Shown: positions 50,120 to 59,325 of the stretch, one piece after another
Numbering within the stretch: the stretch's first letter is position 1
Layout: every line of letters begins with the position of its first letter
Origin: Microbacteriaceae bacterium VKM Ac-2855
Lineage (GTDB): Bacteria; Actinomycetota; Actinomycetes; Actinomycetales; Microbacteriaceae
DNA: 64,000 nt
NCBI GenBank assembly: GCA_013204985.1
Contig: JABMLG010000010.1
Coordinates: 1 to 64,000 of the forward strand
Direction: 5' to 3'
Program-made: the position numbers and the translations under genes
Notes under the pieces: generated by a model
The model's database searches: none
The model's input: the letters and a program-made list of their open reading frames with translations, nothing else
What the model was told of the DNA's origin: nothing

Positions 50120-51775
50120 ATGACAACCATCAAGAACCCCGAACCCGTCGATGTCGTCATCGTCGGGGCGGGAGCCGGCGGAGCGACCGCGGCCAAGGTC
50201 CTCACCGAGGCCGGCCTGCGCATCGTAGGGCTGGAGAGGGGCCCGTGGCTCAAGCCCGAGCACGCCTCCGGCGACGAGCTGAAGTACCTCAACCGGAACT
50301 TCATCTGGCAGGACCCCAAGCTGAAGCCGCGCACCTACCGCCAGAACGAGGACGAGGAGGCGGTGGTCACCAACTTCTCCGCGACCCCGCAGGTGGTCGG
50401 CGGCGGCACGACGCACTGGGGCGGAATGGTTCCCCGCATGACCGAGTCGGACTTCAAGCTCCGCTCGCTGCACGGCGACGTGGCGGGCGCCAGCCTCGTC
50501 GACTGGCCCATCAGCTACGACGAGCTCGAACCGTACTACACGCGGGTGGAGTGGGAGTTCGGGACGTCCGGTCTCGCCGGCGCCAACCGTTGGGAGGGCC
50601 GCCGCTCGAAGGGCTACCCCACCAAGCCCTCGCCGCTCAGCCAGATCGGGCGCACGTTCGCGACGGCGATGGACAAGCTCGGGCACTCGACCTTCCCGAT
50701 GCCGCAGGGCATGGTGACCGAACCGTACCGAGGGCGCCAGCCGTTCAGCGAGAACGGGTTCTGGCAGCAGTACCCCGACCCGGGCACCGGCAAGTCGTCG
50801 ACGCTGATCAACTTCATCCCCGATGCCGTCGCCACGGGGCTCTACGATCTGCGCCCCGACTGCTACGTGAGCGAGATCCTGGTCGGCCCCGACGGGAAGG
50901 CGACAGGCGTGCGCTACCAGGACGAGAACGGCAACGAGTTCGTGCAGAAGGCGAAGGCCGTCATCGTCGCGGGCGGCGGGATCGAGACGCCCCGCCTCCT
51001 GCTGATGTCGAAATCGGCGCTGTTCCCCGACGGACTCGCGAACGGGAGCGGCCAGGTCGGCAAGAACGCGACCTTCCACCAGTACTCGTTCTCGGTCGGC
51101 CTCTTCGACCGCGAGGTGAGCGACCCGCTGTTCGGCTGGGCCGGCCACTACATGAGTCTGTGCTCCTTCGACTTCTATGAGACGGATGCGAGCCGCGGCC
51201 ACATCCTCGGATCGCTGATCTTCCCCTCGATGATCGGGCATCCGGTGAACTGGAGCTTCCCGGGACGTCCGAGCTGGGGCCAGGCGTGCAAGGACGCGGA
51301 TCGCGAGCTCTTCAATCACTCGATGAAGATCGGCATCCTGCTGCACGACCTGCCGCGGGAGAGCAACCGGGTCGACCTCGACCCGACGGTGACGGACGCC
51401 TGGGGGCTCCCGGTCGCGCGGATCACGCACACCCCGCATCCGAACGACTTCGCCCAGGAGAAGTGGCAGGTCGCCAAGAACGGCGAGATCCTCGAGGCCG
51501 CAGGTGCGAAGAAGGTCGTCCCGGTGAACATGGAGCGCATCACGGGCAACACGTCGCACGAGCTGGGGACGGTTCGGATGGGCAACGACCCCGCCACCTC
51601 CGTCGTGGACCGGTGGTGCCGTTCGCACGAGGTGCCCAATCTCTACGTCTTCGACGCGAGCTTCTTCCCGACGGCGACGGGGATCAACCCGGCGCTCACG
51701 ATCATGGCCAACGCCTGGCGCTGCAGCGACCGGATCATCGCAGTCGACTCCCGCGGCTGGACCTCGGACGACTGA
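50120..51775 (+). CDS. GMC-family FAD oxidoreductase (gluconate 2-dehydrogenase-like large subunit)
   Basis: A protein of 551 residues, ATG after GAGAGG. It has an FAD Rossmann motif VVIVGAGAGGATAA (about 12-25), a flavin-contact GGGTTHWGG (about 95-103), FATAMDKLG and the C-terminal GMC block SHELGTVRMG...GINPALTIMANA with the catalytic His. It lacks a signal peptide, but the enzyme may be exported with its partner. The small following gene is of the subunit-3 type, so they likely form a two-protein dehydrogenase of a sugar or polyol. No cytochrome c subunit is present in the cluster. Confidence 0.93.
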   Translation: MTTIKNPEPVDVVIVGAGAGGATAAKVLTEAGLRIVGLERGPWLKPEHASGDELKYLNRNFIWQDPKLKPRTYRQNEDEEAVVTNFSATPQVVGGGTTHWGGMVPRMTESDFKLRSLHGDVAGASLVDWPISYDELEPYYTRVEWEFGTSGLAGANRWEGRRSKGYPTKPSPLSQIGRTFATAMDKLGHSTFPMPQGMVTEPYRGRQPFSENGFWQQYPDPGTGKSSTLINFIPDAVATGLYDLRPDCYVSEILVGPDGKATGVRYQDENGNEFVQKAKAVIVAGGGIETPRLLLMSKSALFPDGLANGSGQVGKNATFHQYSFSVGLFDREVSDPLFGWAGHYMSLCSFDFYETDASRGHILGSLIFPSMIGHPVNWSFPGRPSWGQACKDADRELFNHSMKIGILLHDLPRESNRVDLDPTVTDAWGLPVARITHTPHPNDFAQEKWQVAKNGEILEAAGAKKVVPVNMERITGNTSHELGTVRMGNDPATSVVDRWCRSHEVPNLYVFDASFFPTATGINPALTIMANAWRCSDRIIAVDSRGWTSDD

Positions 51776-51806
51776 GCTCGAGCTACGAAACGAAAGGACG
51801 ATCATC

Positions 51807-52523
51807 ATGGGACAGGCAGAGTGGGTCACGGTACCGATCTCGACGCGCGACGTCGACGGGCCGCTGTTCTTCGACCAGCACGAATGGGACACGATCGAGG
51901 CGGCCACGGCTCGCATCATCCCGACGGACCACCATCCGGGCGCCCGCGAGGCGAAGGTGGTGCGCTTCATCGACAGGATGCTCTCGGGCACTAAATTCGT
52001 GTTCCCCGCAGCCGACGGAGTCGGCTGGCTTCGCATGGAGGGCCTGGAGGAGCGCGCCTGGCAGGAGCGCATCGACAGCCGCCGCGTCTTCTACCGTGAA
52101 GGCGTCGTCGAACTCGACCGCCTCGCGACCGAGTTGTTCGGCGGGAACTTCGTCGATCTCGGGGACGATCAGCAGGACGAGGTCCTCGTTGCGCTCTCGA
52201 GGGAGGAGAAGCCCATCCGCTTCCTCTTCGCGGAGTCCGACGGCCAGGGCAGCGGCGGAGCGCCGGCCGGCAACCAGCCGGTCAACGAAGACTTCCTCGA
52301 ATTCTTCCCGCTGCTCGTGCTGAACACCCGGCAGGGCTTCTACGGAGATCCGGTCTACGGCGGGAACGAGAACCGGGTCGGCTGGGCGGTCATCGGCTTC
52401 GACGGTCCGCCGTCGCTGAGGTCGACGATGGACGGCAGCTACACCACGACGAAGTACATGGTGCCCGAAGCGGAGTGGCCCTACGAGCGCCACCCCGAGG
52501 TGCTCCGGTACCGGCGTCCCTGA
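51807..52523 (+). CDS. Gluconate 2-dehydrogenase subunit 3-like protein
   Basis: A protein of 238 residues, 31 bp downstream of the GMC gene, with AAAGGA upstream. The conserved FFDQHEWDTIEAATARIIPT opening and HPGAREAKVVRFID are typical of the family. No Tat signal is seen at the N-terminus, where classical gamma subunits have a twin-Arg peptide, so this pair probably acts in the cytosol. It is expected to bind and stabilise the flavin subunit. Confidence 0.87.
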   Translation: MGQAEWVTVPISTRDVDGPLFFDQHEWDTIEAATARIIPTDHHPGAREAKVVRFIDRMLSGTKFVFPAADGVGWLRMEGLEERAWQERIDSRRVFYREGVVELDRLATELFGGNFVDLGDDQQDEVLVALSREEKPIRFLFAESDGQGSGGAPAGNQPVNEDFLEFFPLLVLNTRQGFYGDPVYGGNENRVGWAVIGFDGPPSLRSTMDGSYTTTKYMVPEAEWPYERHPEVLRYRRP

Positions 52524-52609
52524 GCCGGTCGGCGGTTCGGCGCGAGGCATAATTGATCCATGGCCTCGACCGAACCGCCGATCGCCCCGTCCCCGTACGG
52601 AATCGTCGG

Positions 52610-53635
52610 ATGAGCCGGACATCGTCGCGTTCGCATGGACCTCGGATGGTCGATGTGGCCGCCCTCGCGGGGGTCTCCCAGCAGACCGTCTCCCGCGTCA
52701 TCAACGGAGCCCCGAACGTCTCCCCGGAGATCCGGGCGCGCACCGAGCAGGCGATCGCGCAGTTGCGCTACCGCCGCAACACCGCGGCGGCGGCTCTCGC
52801 GAGCAACAAGACGATGACCATCGGCGTCGTCAGCTACTCCCTCTCGGTGCATGGACCGTCGGTCGCCCTGTACGGCATCTCCGAGCAGGCGCGTCGCAAC
52901 GGCTACTCGACGCGACTGATTACGCTGGGCGACGTCGATCGCGTGAGCATCCGGCACGCTCTGGATGAGCTCACCGCCGACGAGGTCGACGGCATCATCG
53001 TCCTCGTTCCTCTCGTGAGTGCCATCGAAACGCTCCGCGGGATGGACTCTTCCATTCCCGTCATCACCTTCGAGCAGGGGTCCTCACCCGGCGCCTCCAG
53101 CGTGTCCATCGACGAGGTGCACGGCGCGCAGCTCGCCGTGCGGCACCTTCTCGATCTCGGTCATCGGAGCGTTGCGCACGTGCGCGGACCCGATGGCTGG
53201 ATGGCCTCGGATGCCCGTGAGCGCGGCTGGTCAGCCGAACTCGCTCGCGAGAGGCGGGTCCTGCGGCCCGTCGTCCGGACGGCGGACTGGAGCGTCGCCG
53301 AGGGATACCGGGCCGGGGTGAAACTCGCGGCCGATCCCGACGTCACGGCGGTCTTCGCCGCCAACGACCCCTTCGCGCTCGGCGTGATCAAAGCCTTCGA
53401 CGACCATGGCATCCGTGTCCCGGCCGACCGCAGCGTCATCGGTTTCGACGACGTCCCCGAGGCCGAGTACTACCGGCCCAGCCTGTCCACCGTGCCTCTG
53501 GATTTCGTGCAGGTCGGTCAACTCGCCGTCGACCGAGTGCTCGCACTGATGCGCGGCGAAGAGGTGGGACCGGTCCCTCTCATCACGCCGACGCTGATCG
53601 CGAGGGGGAGTACCGGGCCACCGCCTTCGGCCTAG
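52610..53635 (+). CDS. LacI-family transcriptional regulator (second)
   Basis: A protein of 341 residues from ATG 52610, with an upstream CATAAT element that could be its own -10 box. The HTH MVDVAALAGVSQQTVSRVIN and the core VFAANDPFALGVI...VIGFDDVPEAEYY are close to those of the first LacI, so one arose by duplication. It closes the operon and converges with the VOC gene (15 bp gap). Two near-identical regulators in one cluster may respond to different intermediates. Confidence 0.92.
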   Translation: MSRTSSRSHGPRMVDVAALAGVSQQTVSRVINGAPNVSPEIRARTEQAIAQLRYRRNTAAAALASNKTMTIGVVSYSLSVHGPSVALYGISEQARRNGYSTRLITLGDVDRVSIRHALDELTADEVDGIIVLVPLVSAIETLRGMDSSIPVITFEQGSSPGASSVSIDEVHGAQLAVRHLLDLGHRSVAHVRGPDGWMASDARERGWSAELARERRVLRPVVRTADWSVAEGYRAGVKLAADPDVTAVFAANDPFALGVIKAFDDHGIRVPADRSVIGFDDVPEAEYYRPSLSTVPLDFVQVGQLAVDRVLALMRGEEVGPVPLITPTLIARGSTGPPPSA

Positions 53636-53650
53636 CGTTCGACCGAGTCG

Positions 53651-54040
53651 TTACACCTCGTAGATCTCGATCGGCAGCCCGTCCGGGTCGCGGACGAAGA
53701 ACATCGCGCGTCCCGTGTGCGGGTCCGTTCGGAGGGGTTCGCACTCGATTCCCGCCGCCACGAAGCCGGCGCGGACGCCTTCCGGGTCGGCAGCGCCGAA
53801 CGCGATGTGGCGCAGGCCCAACGCCTCCGGAGCCGACACCCGGGCAGGCGGGGCCGGGAATGTGAACAGCTCGATGAGGTAGGTCCCGTTCAGGCTGAGG
53901 TTGGCCATCCACGACTGCCGCTGCGCCCGGTACACCTCCGAGTCGAGGTGGAAACCGAGGACGTCGAGGTAGAACCGCTTCGAACGTTCGTAGTCGCTCA
54001 CGATGATCGCGACGTGATGGACGCCTACGAGGACCGCCAC
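53651..54040 (-). CDS. VOC-family glyoxalase-like metalloprotein (YaeR type)
   Basis: A protein of 129 residues, two beta-alpha-beta-beta-beta repeats. Metal-binding candidates are His9 (VHHVAIIVSDYERSKRFY), Glu57 (NLSLNGTYLIELF), His78 (LGLRHIAFGA) and Glu127 (LPIEIYEV). Motif order and length match small gloxylase-I-like proteins, which may detoxify dicarbonyls. It is a single gene, convergent with the LacI gene. Confidence 0.9.
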   Translation of the reverse strand: MAVLVGVHHVAIIVSDYERSKRFYLDVLGFHLDSEVYRAQRQSWMANLSLNGTYLIELFTFPAPPARVSAPEALGLRHIAFGAADPEGVRAGFVAAGIECEPLRTDPHTGRAMFFVRDPDGLPIEIYEV

Positions 54041-54214
54041 GCGGGACTTCCCTTCTTTCGATCCGGTGCTTGAGGTCAGTCGTGTCGGGACACCAGCGCC
54101 GGCACGTCGATCCTCTCACGGGTCTGCTCGGCGGGTGAGAGGACGACGATCCCGGTGACGTTCCCCTTCCGGGACGCACTACCCGAAAGGAGCCGTTTCG
54201 CGTTGCCGCGTTCC

Positions 54215-54844
54215 TCACCCTCCTTGGGTGAGGCCGGTGATCAGGTTGATGGCGACCGCGACGACGAAAGTGCCGAAGAAGTAGGACAGCAGGGCGTGGC
54301 CCAGGGCGATGCGGCGTGAGGGGGTGGAGGACTGGGTGATGTTGCCTGCGCTGTAGGCCATCCCGATCGAGAACGCGGTGTAGGCGAAGTCGCTGTAGGA
54401 CGGGTCCTCGTCCTGGTCGAAGTCGAAGCGGTGGCGGTCATCGAGATAGTACATGCGCGCGTATTTGAAGGCGTAGACGGTGTTGATGAGCGCCCAGGCC
54501 GCGACGACCCCGACAACCGCGAGGATCGCGGCCGCAGACCCGATGGGGTCTTTCTGCTGGCTGCGGAGGAGCGCGACGACCACGAGGACGAGGCTGAGGA
54601 AGGTGGAGGCGATGATGAGCGAGTCGACCAGCTTCCGGGACCGGTCCTCATGGCGGGCGAGGTCGCGAGTGCGTTCGGGACCGGCCGGCCACGCCGTCGA
54701 CCAGGCCCAGACGAGGAACACCGCCGCGGCGATCGCCCAGCCGAGCAGAGCCGACAGATCGGGGAGACCGAGGAGCGCGGCGATCGCTGCGACGGCGGCG
54801 CCGACGAGTGCAGCGATCCCGGCCTTCACGGAAAGGTGGGACAT
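54215..54844 (-). CDS. DUF1345 family membrane protein
   Basis: A protein of 209 residues from ATG 54844 with AAAGGA upstream. It has five membrane helices and the family blocks AFKYARMYYLDD, FDQDEDPSYSDFAYTAF and GMAYSAGNITQSS. Function is unknown, although the family is widespread in membranes of actinobacteria. It lies beside a LuxR gene on the same strand. Confidence 0.88.
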   Translation of the reverse strand: MSHLSVKAGIAALVGAAVAAIAALLGLPDLSALLGWAIAAAVFLVWAWSTAWPAGPERTRDLARHEDRSRKLVDSLIIASTFLSLVLVVVALLRSQQKDPIGSAAAILAVVGVVAAWALINTVYAFKYARMYYLDDRHRFDFDQDEDPSYSDFAYTAFSIGMAYSAGNITQSSTPSRRIALGHALLSYFFGTFVVAVAINLITGLTQGG

Positions 54845-54910
54845 GACACGTCCTTTCTGAACGATGGTTCGTCGTCCGGTCTCGCATCGCATGGATGCCC
54901 TGCGTGGAGC

Positions 54911-55987
54911 TCATCCGGGTCGGGCTCGCGAAAGGGGGATGTAGAGGCCGGCACGCTCGGCGCGAACGGCGGCGAGCGTGCGCGATGTGGCGTCCAACTT
55001 GACCAGGATGTGCTCGAGATGAGATGCGACCGTGCGGGGAGCGACTTTCAGCGCCCGGGCGATCTCGAGATTGGAGCACCCCTCGATCACGTGGCCCAGC
55101 ACCTCGAGCTCCCGCGGTGTCAGGCCCCGCAGGCGCGTCGCGGGGGAGAGCACGACGACTCCACGGGTCACTGCGGCGAGTTCTCTCTCGCAGGCCAGCA
55201 CCGTCACCCGCACGTAGCCGTCCCGCGACTGCCGGCGTCCGCGGGGCCACAGAAACGAGGCGTAGTTCTGCCCCTCGGCGATGGCGTCCCTCGCGACATC
55301 GATCAGAGCCGAGTCGGCGGTGAGCAGCTCGTCCGCGGAGAGACCCGGAAGAGAGGTGACGCCGTGGTCGGGGAGGAGGACTACGCCTGCTCCGGCTCCG
55401 CCGACGACCGAGGCCGACGCGGCGAGCGAGCGGACGGGGTCGATGCCCGTGGTGAGTTTCGGCACGAGTCGAGCGAGGCGTCGGCGGACAACCGCCGACG
55501 GCGGTTCCGCGCTTCGGAACAGCACCGTCATGAAGCCCACATGCCGGCCCCCATCCCCGAACAGAGCGACGGACAGGGTTTCGTGGAATCCCGCGGGGAG
55601 CAGGCACTCCGCCCAGGTCTGCAGGTCCCTCGGCGAGCAGGGGATGTCCGACAGGCTGGCGGGTGGTCGTTCGCGATCGGTGCCTGTCCTCTCGATGTCG
55701 TGCGCCATCTGCGGACCGCTCAGGTAGCGGACGCACGATTCGTCGAGGTCGGTGCTCGCGACCGAGCGATATCCAGCGCCGTCCGGCTTGGCCAGCGCCA
55801 TCCACGCGCCGTCGAAGGGGACGGAATGGTGCAGCTCGTCCAGCAGCGCCTGAGCTCGCTCGTGGACCGGCCCCGGGCGCGCGGCAATCTCGGTGAGTTG
55901 TAGCGCAGCAGTGCGTGACACGGGACTCGACCACCTCAGGACCGAGGGCAGGAGAAATGGAGGGATTGTCCGAAGACCGGTGCTCAC
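54911..55987 (-). CDS. LuxR-family transcriptional regulator
   Basis: A protein of 358 residues; the N-terminus is uncertain. It starts at GTG 55987 with only a weak ribosome binding site. Residues 30-200 look like a GAF/PAS-like sensing domain. The C-terminal HTH (LTPRELEVLGHVIEGCSNLE, then IARALKVAPRTVASHLEHIL) is classical LuxR. It is divergent from the formaldehyde-dehydrogenase-like operon (56155), so control of that operon is the simplest guess. Confidence 0.88.
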   Translation of the reverse strand: MSTGLRTIPPFLLPSVLRWSSPVSRTAALQLTEIAARPGPVHERAQALLDELHHSVPFDGAWMALAKPDGAGYRSVASTDLDESCVRYLSGPQMAHDIERTGTDRERPPASLSDIPCSPRDLQTWAECLLPAGFHETLSVALFGDGGRHVGFMTVLFRSAEPPSAVVRRRLARLVPKLTTGIDPVRSLAASASVVGGAGAGVVLLPDHGVTSLPGLSADELLTADSALIDVARDAIAEGQNYASFLWPRGRRQSRDGYVRVTVLACERELAAVTRGVVVLSPATRLRGLTPRELEVLGHVIEGCSNLEIARALKVAPRTVASHLEHILVKLDATSRTLAAVRAERAGLYIPLSRARPG

Positions 55988-56154
55988 TGGCTTACCACAG
56001 TGAGCCCGTTCGGCGGTACCCCCTCGACGGCAGAACGCATCGGCAGGTCTGCCGATGGTGTCTCCCGGTCCGCAGGGCGTGAGATCGACTTGTCGCCGCG
56101 TCGACCAACCCGCGGCGGCTTCGACGGAATGTCGCGCACGGGAAGGAAACGATC

Positions 56155-57306
56155 ATGAGAGCAGTGGTGTACGAGGGGCCGCGCACAGTCGCGGTGAGAG
56201 ACGTCCCGGATGCGCGGATCGAGCGCTCCACCGACGTGCTGGTGCGCATCACGACCACCAACATCTGCGGGTCCGACCTGCACATGTACGAGGGGCGCAC
56301 CAGCTTCGAGACCGGGCGGTGGTTCGGTCACGAGAACATGGGCGAGGTGATCGAAGTCGGCGACGGCGTCGACAAGGTCGCGGTGGGGGATCACGTCGTC
56401 CTGCCGTTCAACGTGGCGTGCGGGCACTGCAAGAACTGCGAGCGCGGGCTGACCAACTACTGCCTCACCGCTCAGCCCGTCCCCGAATGGGCCGGTGCGG
56501 CGTACGGGTTCGCCGACATGGGACCGTGGGCGGGCGGCCAGGCCGAGCTGCTGCGGGTGCCGTGGGGCGACTTCAACTGCCTCCGGCTGGGAGAGGATGC
56601 GGAGGAGAAGTCCGCCGACTACGTGATGCTGGCCGACATCTTCCCGACCGGCTATCACGCGACCGAGATGGCCGGAGTGAAGCCCGGGGACCAGACCGTC
56701 ATCTACGGTGCCGGCCCCGTCGGACTGATGGCCGCGCTGTCGGCCACCATCAAGGGTGCGAGCCGAGTCATGGTCGTGGATCGGCATCCGGATCGTCTCC
56801 GACTGGCGGAGTCCACCGGCGCGATCGCCATCGACGACTCAAAGGTCGATCCTGTCGAGGCCGTCCTGGAGTACACGATGGGGCTCGGCGCCGACAACGG
56901 CTGCGAGTGCGTCGGCTATCAGGCGCACGACCCCGGCGGCGACGAGCAGCCGAACCTCACGCTCAATCGCCTGGTCCAGTCGGTGCGCTTCACCGGACGG
57001 ATCGGCACCGTCGGCGTCTTCGTCCCGCAGGATCCCGGCGGCCCCGACGAGCTCGCGAAGGAGGGGCGGATCGCCTTCGACATCGGCTTGCACTGGTTCA
57101 AGGGCCAGACCATGGGAACCGGGCAGGCGCCCGTCAAGAAGTACAACCGCCGGCTCCGCGATCTGATCGCCGCGGGGAAGGCGACGCCGTCGTTCATCGT
57201 CAGTCACGAGCTGCCGCTCGAGCAGGCACCAAACGCCTACGAGCACTTCGACAACCGGGACGACGGCTGGACCAAGGTCGTCCTCAAGCCCGGGAAGGCG
57301 GCGTGA
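56155..57306 (+). CDS. Zinc alcohol dehydrogenase, glutathione-independent formaldehyde-dehydrogenase-like
   Basis: A protein of 383 residues, ATG after GGAAGGAAAC. The catalytic zinc motif is TTTNICGSDLHMYEGRT with Cys38, followed by FGHENMGEV. The structural-zinc lobe VACGHCKNCERGLTNYC has four Cys. The NAD fold VIYGAGPVGLM follows. The set of insertions (WAGGQAELLRVPWGDFNC) is that of glutathione-independent formaldehyde dehydrogenase relatives, so aldehyde oxidation is likely but the substrate is not certain. It is the first gene of a three-gene operon. Confidence 0.92.
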   Translation: MRAVVYEGPRTVAVRDVPDARIERSTDVLVRITTTNICGSDLHMYEGRTSFETGRWFGHENMGEVIEVGDGVDKVAVGDHVVLPFNVACGHCKNCERGLTNYCLTAQPVPEWAGAAYGFADMGPWAGGQAELLRVPWGDFNCLRLGEDAEEKSADYVMLADIFPTGYHATEMAGVKPGDQTVIYGAGPVGLMAALSATIKGASRVMVVDRHPDRLRLAESTGAIAIDDSKVDPVEAVLEYTMGLGADNGCECVGYQAHDPGGDEQPNLTLNRLVQSVRFTGRIGTVGVFVPQDPGGPDELAKEGRIAFDIGLHWFKGQTMGTGQAPVKKYNRRLRDLIAAGKATPSFIVSHELPLEQAPNAYEHFDNRDDGWTKVVLKPGKAA

Positions 57307-57308
57307 TC

Positions 57309-57767
57309 ATGGCGGGCAAGGTGGCTGCCGCCGTCGGCATTGCGGGTGTCGCGGTGGGCCTCGTCGCCCGTTCCCTCGTGAAGAGGGAACGGGAGTCCGA
57401 CGGGGACGGGGCTCACCCGGAAGGGTGGAAGGCGGTCACCGTCCTGGGCGAGTCCCGGGACTTCGAGGGCGGCGGGTATCCCGAGCCGCTGGCGCGTCTG
57501 ACGGAGTCGCTCGAGATCCGGATCGATCCGGCCCCCGGGGACAAGGGCTTCGAGGTGCACGCCCGGGTCCGCGACGGCGCCGCCCCAGGGATGGGCGACG
57601 ATCTGGAGAAGGCGCTGCGCGAGGCTCTGCGCGACGCCAAGCAGATTTTCGAGACGGGCGAGGTCCTGCGGTCGACCCCGAGACCGCACGGAGAACGACC
57701 GCGCACCCTACTCGGTGGCGCGGTCGACGGAGCAGAGGACGAAGCGAAAGGCGAGGGTGTGCTGTGA
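57309..57767 (+). CDS. SRPBCC cyclase-type partner protein, shortened
   Basis: A protein of 152 residues, ATG 57309, just after the previous stop. An overlapping GTG two codons upstream is also possible. An N-terminal hydrophobic stretch (VAAAVGIAGVAVGLVARSLV) is followed by PEPLARLTESLEIRIDPAPG with DKGFEVHARVRDG and helices ending KQIFETGEVLRSTPRPHGERP. This resembles the C-terminal part of actinobacterial cyclase/dehydrase (SRPBCC) proteins encoded beside paired zinc dehydrogenases. The usual N-terminal half is replaced by the hydrophobic segment. It is coupled to the next gene. Confidence 0.8.
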   Translation: MAGKVAAAVGIAGVAVGLVARSLVKRERESDGDGAHPEGWKAVTVLGESRDFEGGGYPEPLARLTESLEIRIDPAPGDKGFEVHARVRDGAAPGMGDDLEKALREALRDAKQIFETGEVLRSTPRPHGERPRTLLGGAVDGAEDEAKGEGVL

Positions 57768-58933
57768 AGGCTCTGTGCTGGACCGGAGTGAACGAGCTCT
57801 CGGTCGAGACCGTCGAGGATCCCGGGATCCTCAATGCTCAGGACGCGATCGTCAAGGTGACCCTGAGCACGAGCTGCGGCTCGGATCTCCACCTCCTCGG
57901 CGGATACGTCCCGACCATGCGAGCGGGCGACGTGCTCGGGCACGAGTTCATCGGTGAGATCGTCGAGGTCGGATCGGCCGTCACGAAGCACCGGGTCGGC
58001 GACCGTGTGGTGGTCTGCTCATTCATCAGCTGCGGGAAGTGCTGGTACTGCCGCAACGAGCTCTACTCCCTGTGCGACAACGGCAACCCGAACGCGGGGA
58101 TCCCCGAGATGCTCTGGGGCCAGGCGCCCGGCGGCTGCTACGGCTACTCCCACGCGTTGGGCGGGTGGGCCGGCAGCCACGCCGAGTACATCCGCGTACC
58201 GTACGCCGACCAGGGCGCCTTCCCCGTTCCCGAAGGGATCAGCGACCAGCGGGCGCTCTTCGCCTCCGACGCCGCTCCGACCGGATGGATGGGAGCGGAC
58301 CTCGGCGGCGTCCGGCCCGGAGACACCGTCGCGGTCTGGGGCGCCGGCGGTGTCGGGCAGATGGCGGCGCGCGCGTCGCTGCTGCTCGGCGCCGAGCGCG
58401 TCATCGTGATCGACCGCTTCCAGGAGCGGCTGACCCAGGTCGAGCAGGTCATCGGCGCGGAGACCATGAACTACGAGACCAACGAGGTGACGGCCGAGCT
58501 CCGCGAGCTGACGGGCGGACGCGGCCCCGACGTGTGCATCGAGGCGGTCGGCATGGAGGCGCACCGCGACGGTCCCGACTTCGCCTATGACCAGCTGAAG
58601 CAGCAGCTGCGGCTGCAGACGGACAGACCCACCGCCGTGCGTGAAGCGATCTTCGCCGCGCGCAAGGGCGGCAGCGTCTTCGTGCTGGGCGTCTTCGGCG
58701 GCTTCGTCGACAAGTTCCCCCTAGGGGCGGTGATGAACAAGGGCCTCACCCTCCGGTCCGCTCAGCAGCACGGGCACCGGTACATCCCGATGCTCCTTGA
58801 GAGGATGGCACGAGACGAGATCCTCACCGAGCACCTCGCCACGCACGTCATGCCGCTCGAGGACGGACCCGCCGGCTACGCCATGTTCAAGGAGAAGACC
58901 GACGGGTGCGTGCGGGCGGTCTTCCGACCCTGA
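57764..58933 (+). CDS. Zinc alcohol dehydrogenase, second of the operon
   Basis: A protein of 389 residues from GTG 57764, overlapping the previous stop. It has the catalytic zinc motif STSCGSDLHLLGGYVPTM and LGHEFIGE, the structural-zinc lobe SCGKCWYCRNELYSLC and the NAD fold VAVWGAGGVGQMAARASL. It is the same broad family as the first gene of the operon but clearly different in sequence. The pair may act on two successive or related aldehydes/alcohols. A hairpin terminator follows the stop. Confidence 0.93.
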   Translation: MKALCWTGVNELSVETVEDPGILNAQDAIVKVTLSTSCGSDLHLLGGYVPTMRAGDVLGHEFIGEIVEVGSAVTKHRVGDRVVVCSFISCGKCWYCRNELYSLCDNGNPNAGIPEMLWGQAPGGCYGYSHALGGWAGSHAEYIRVPYADQGAFPVPEGISDQRALFASDAAPTGWMGADLGGVRPGDTVAVWGAGGVGQMAARASLLLGAERVIVIDRFQERLTQVEQVIGAETMNYETNEVTAELRELTGGRGPDVCIEAVGMEAHRDGPDFAYDQLKQQLRLQTDRPTAVREAIFAARKGGSVFVLGVFGGFVDKFPLGAVMNKGLTLRSAQQHGHRYIPMLLERMARDEILTEHLATHVMPLEDGPAGYAMFKEKTDGCVRAVFRP

Positions 58934-58942
58934 CCCTCGGGA

Positions 58943-58979
58943 AACCGCCCCCGCTCCATCCGGAGGAGCAGGGGCGGTT
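58943..58979 (+). terminator. Hairpin terminator of the dehydrogenase operon
   Basis: AACCGCCCC and GGGGCGGTT (with GCTCC/GGAGC inside, each step separated by one mismatch) form a long stem 9 bp after the stop. There is only a short T run. It clearly separates the operon from the pseudogene beyond. Confidence 0.72.
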
Positions 58980-59035
58980 CCGATGGCGACGCCGCGGACG
59001 GCCGCGGTCGCCCTGCTCACGCCAGTGAGCAGGGG

Positions 59036-59245
59036 TCAGCGTGCCTCGGGCGCCTCCAGAGCCCAGACCACGCCGAAGCGGTCGAGGAGCTGACCGGCGA
59101 GCGGCGACCACGCAGAGGGCCCGAGCGGCTGGCGGATCTCGGCTCCGTCGAGCAGCCCGTGCCAGAGCCGGGTGAGCGCCTCCTGGTCGGTACTCTCGAC
59201 CTAGGCGTAGGACGCGTTCGAGCCTTGGTCGTAGGGCCGGTGCGG
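59036..59245 (-). pseudogene. PhnB/VOC-like pseudogene with an in-frame stop
   Basis: The frame reads RPYDQGSNASYA, then TAG at 59201-59203, then VESTDQEALTRLWHGLLDGA with EIRQPLGPSAWSPL and DRFGVVWALEAPEA. This fits the C-terminal half of PhnB-like VOC proteins. The stop falls where a Trp is common. The N-terminal half is absent. The gene is doubly dead: truncated and interrupted. Confidence 0.5.
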
Positions 59246-59325
59246 TCGCAGTGGGCAAGATGGCACCGTCACCGGGCGGACGTGATCCGGGGCCGGCTAT
59301 GCCGATAGAGCAAGGGAGACCGATG

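Noticed and set aside
49727-52072. Minus-strand frame of 781 codons opposite the GMC and subunit-3 genes
   Set aside because: Shadow frame with Arg/Val/Asp bias. The plus strand carries coupled genes with known motifs.
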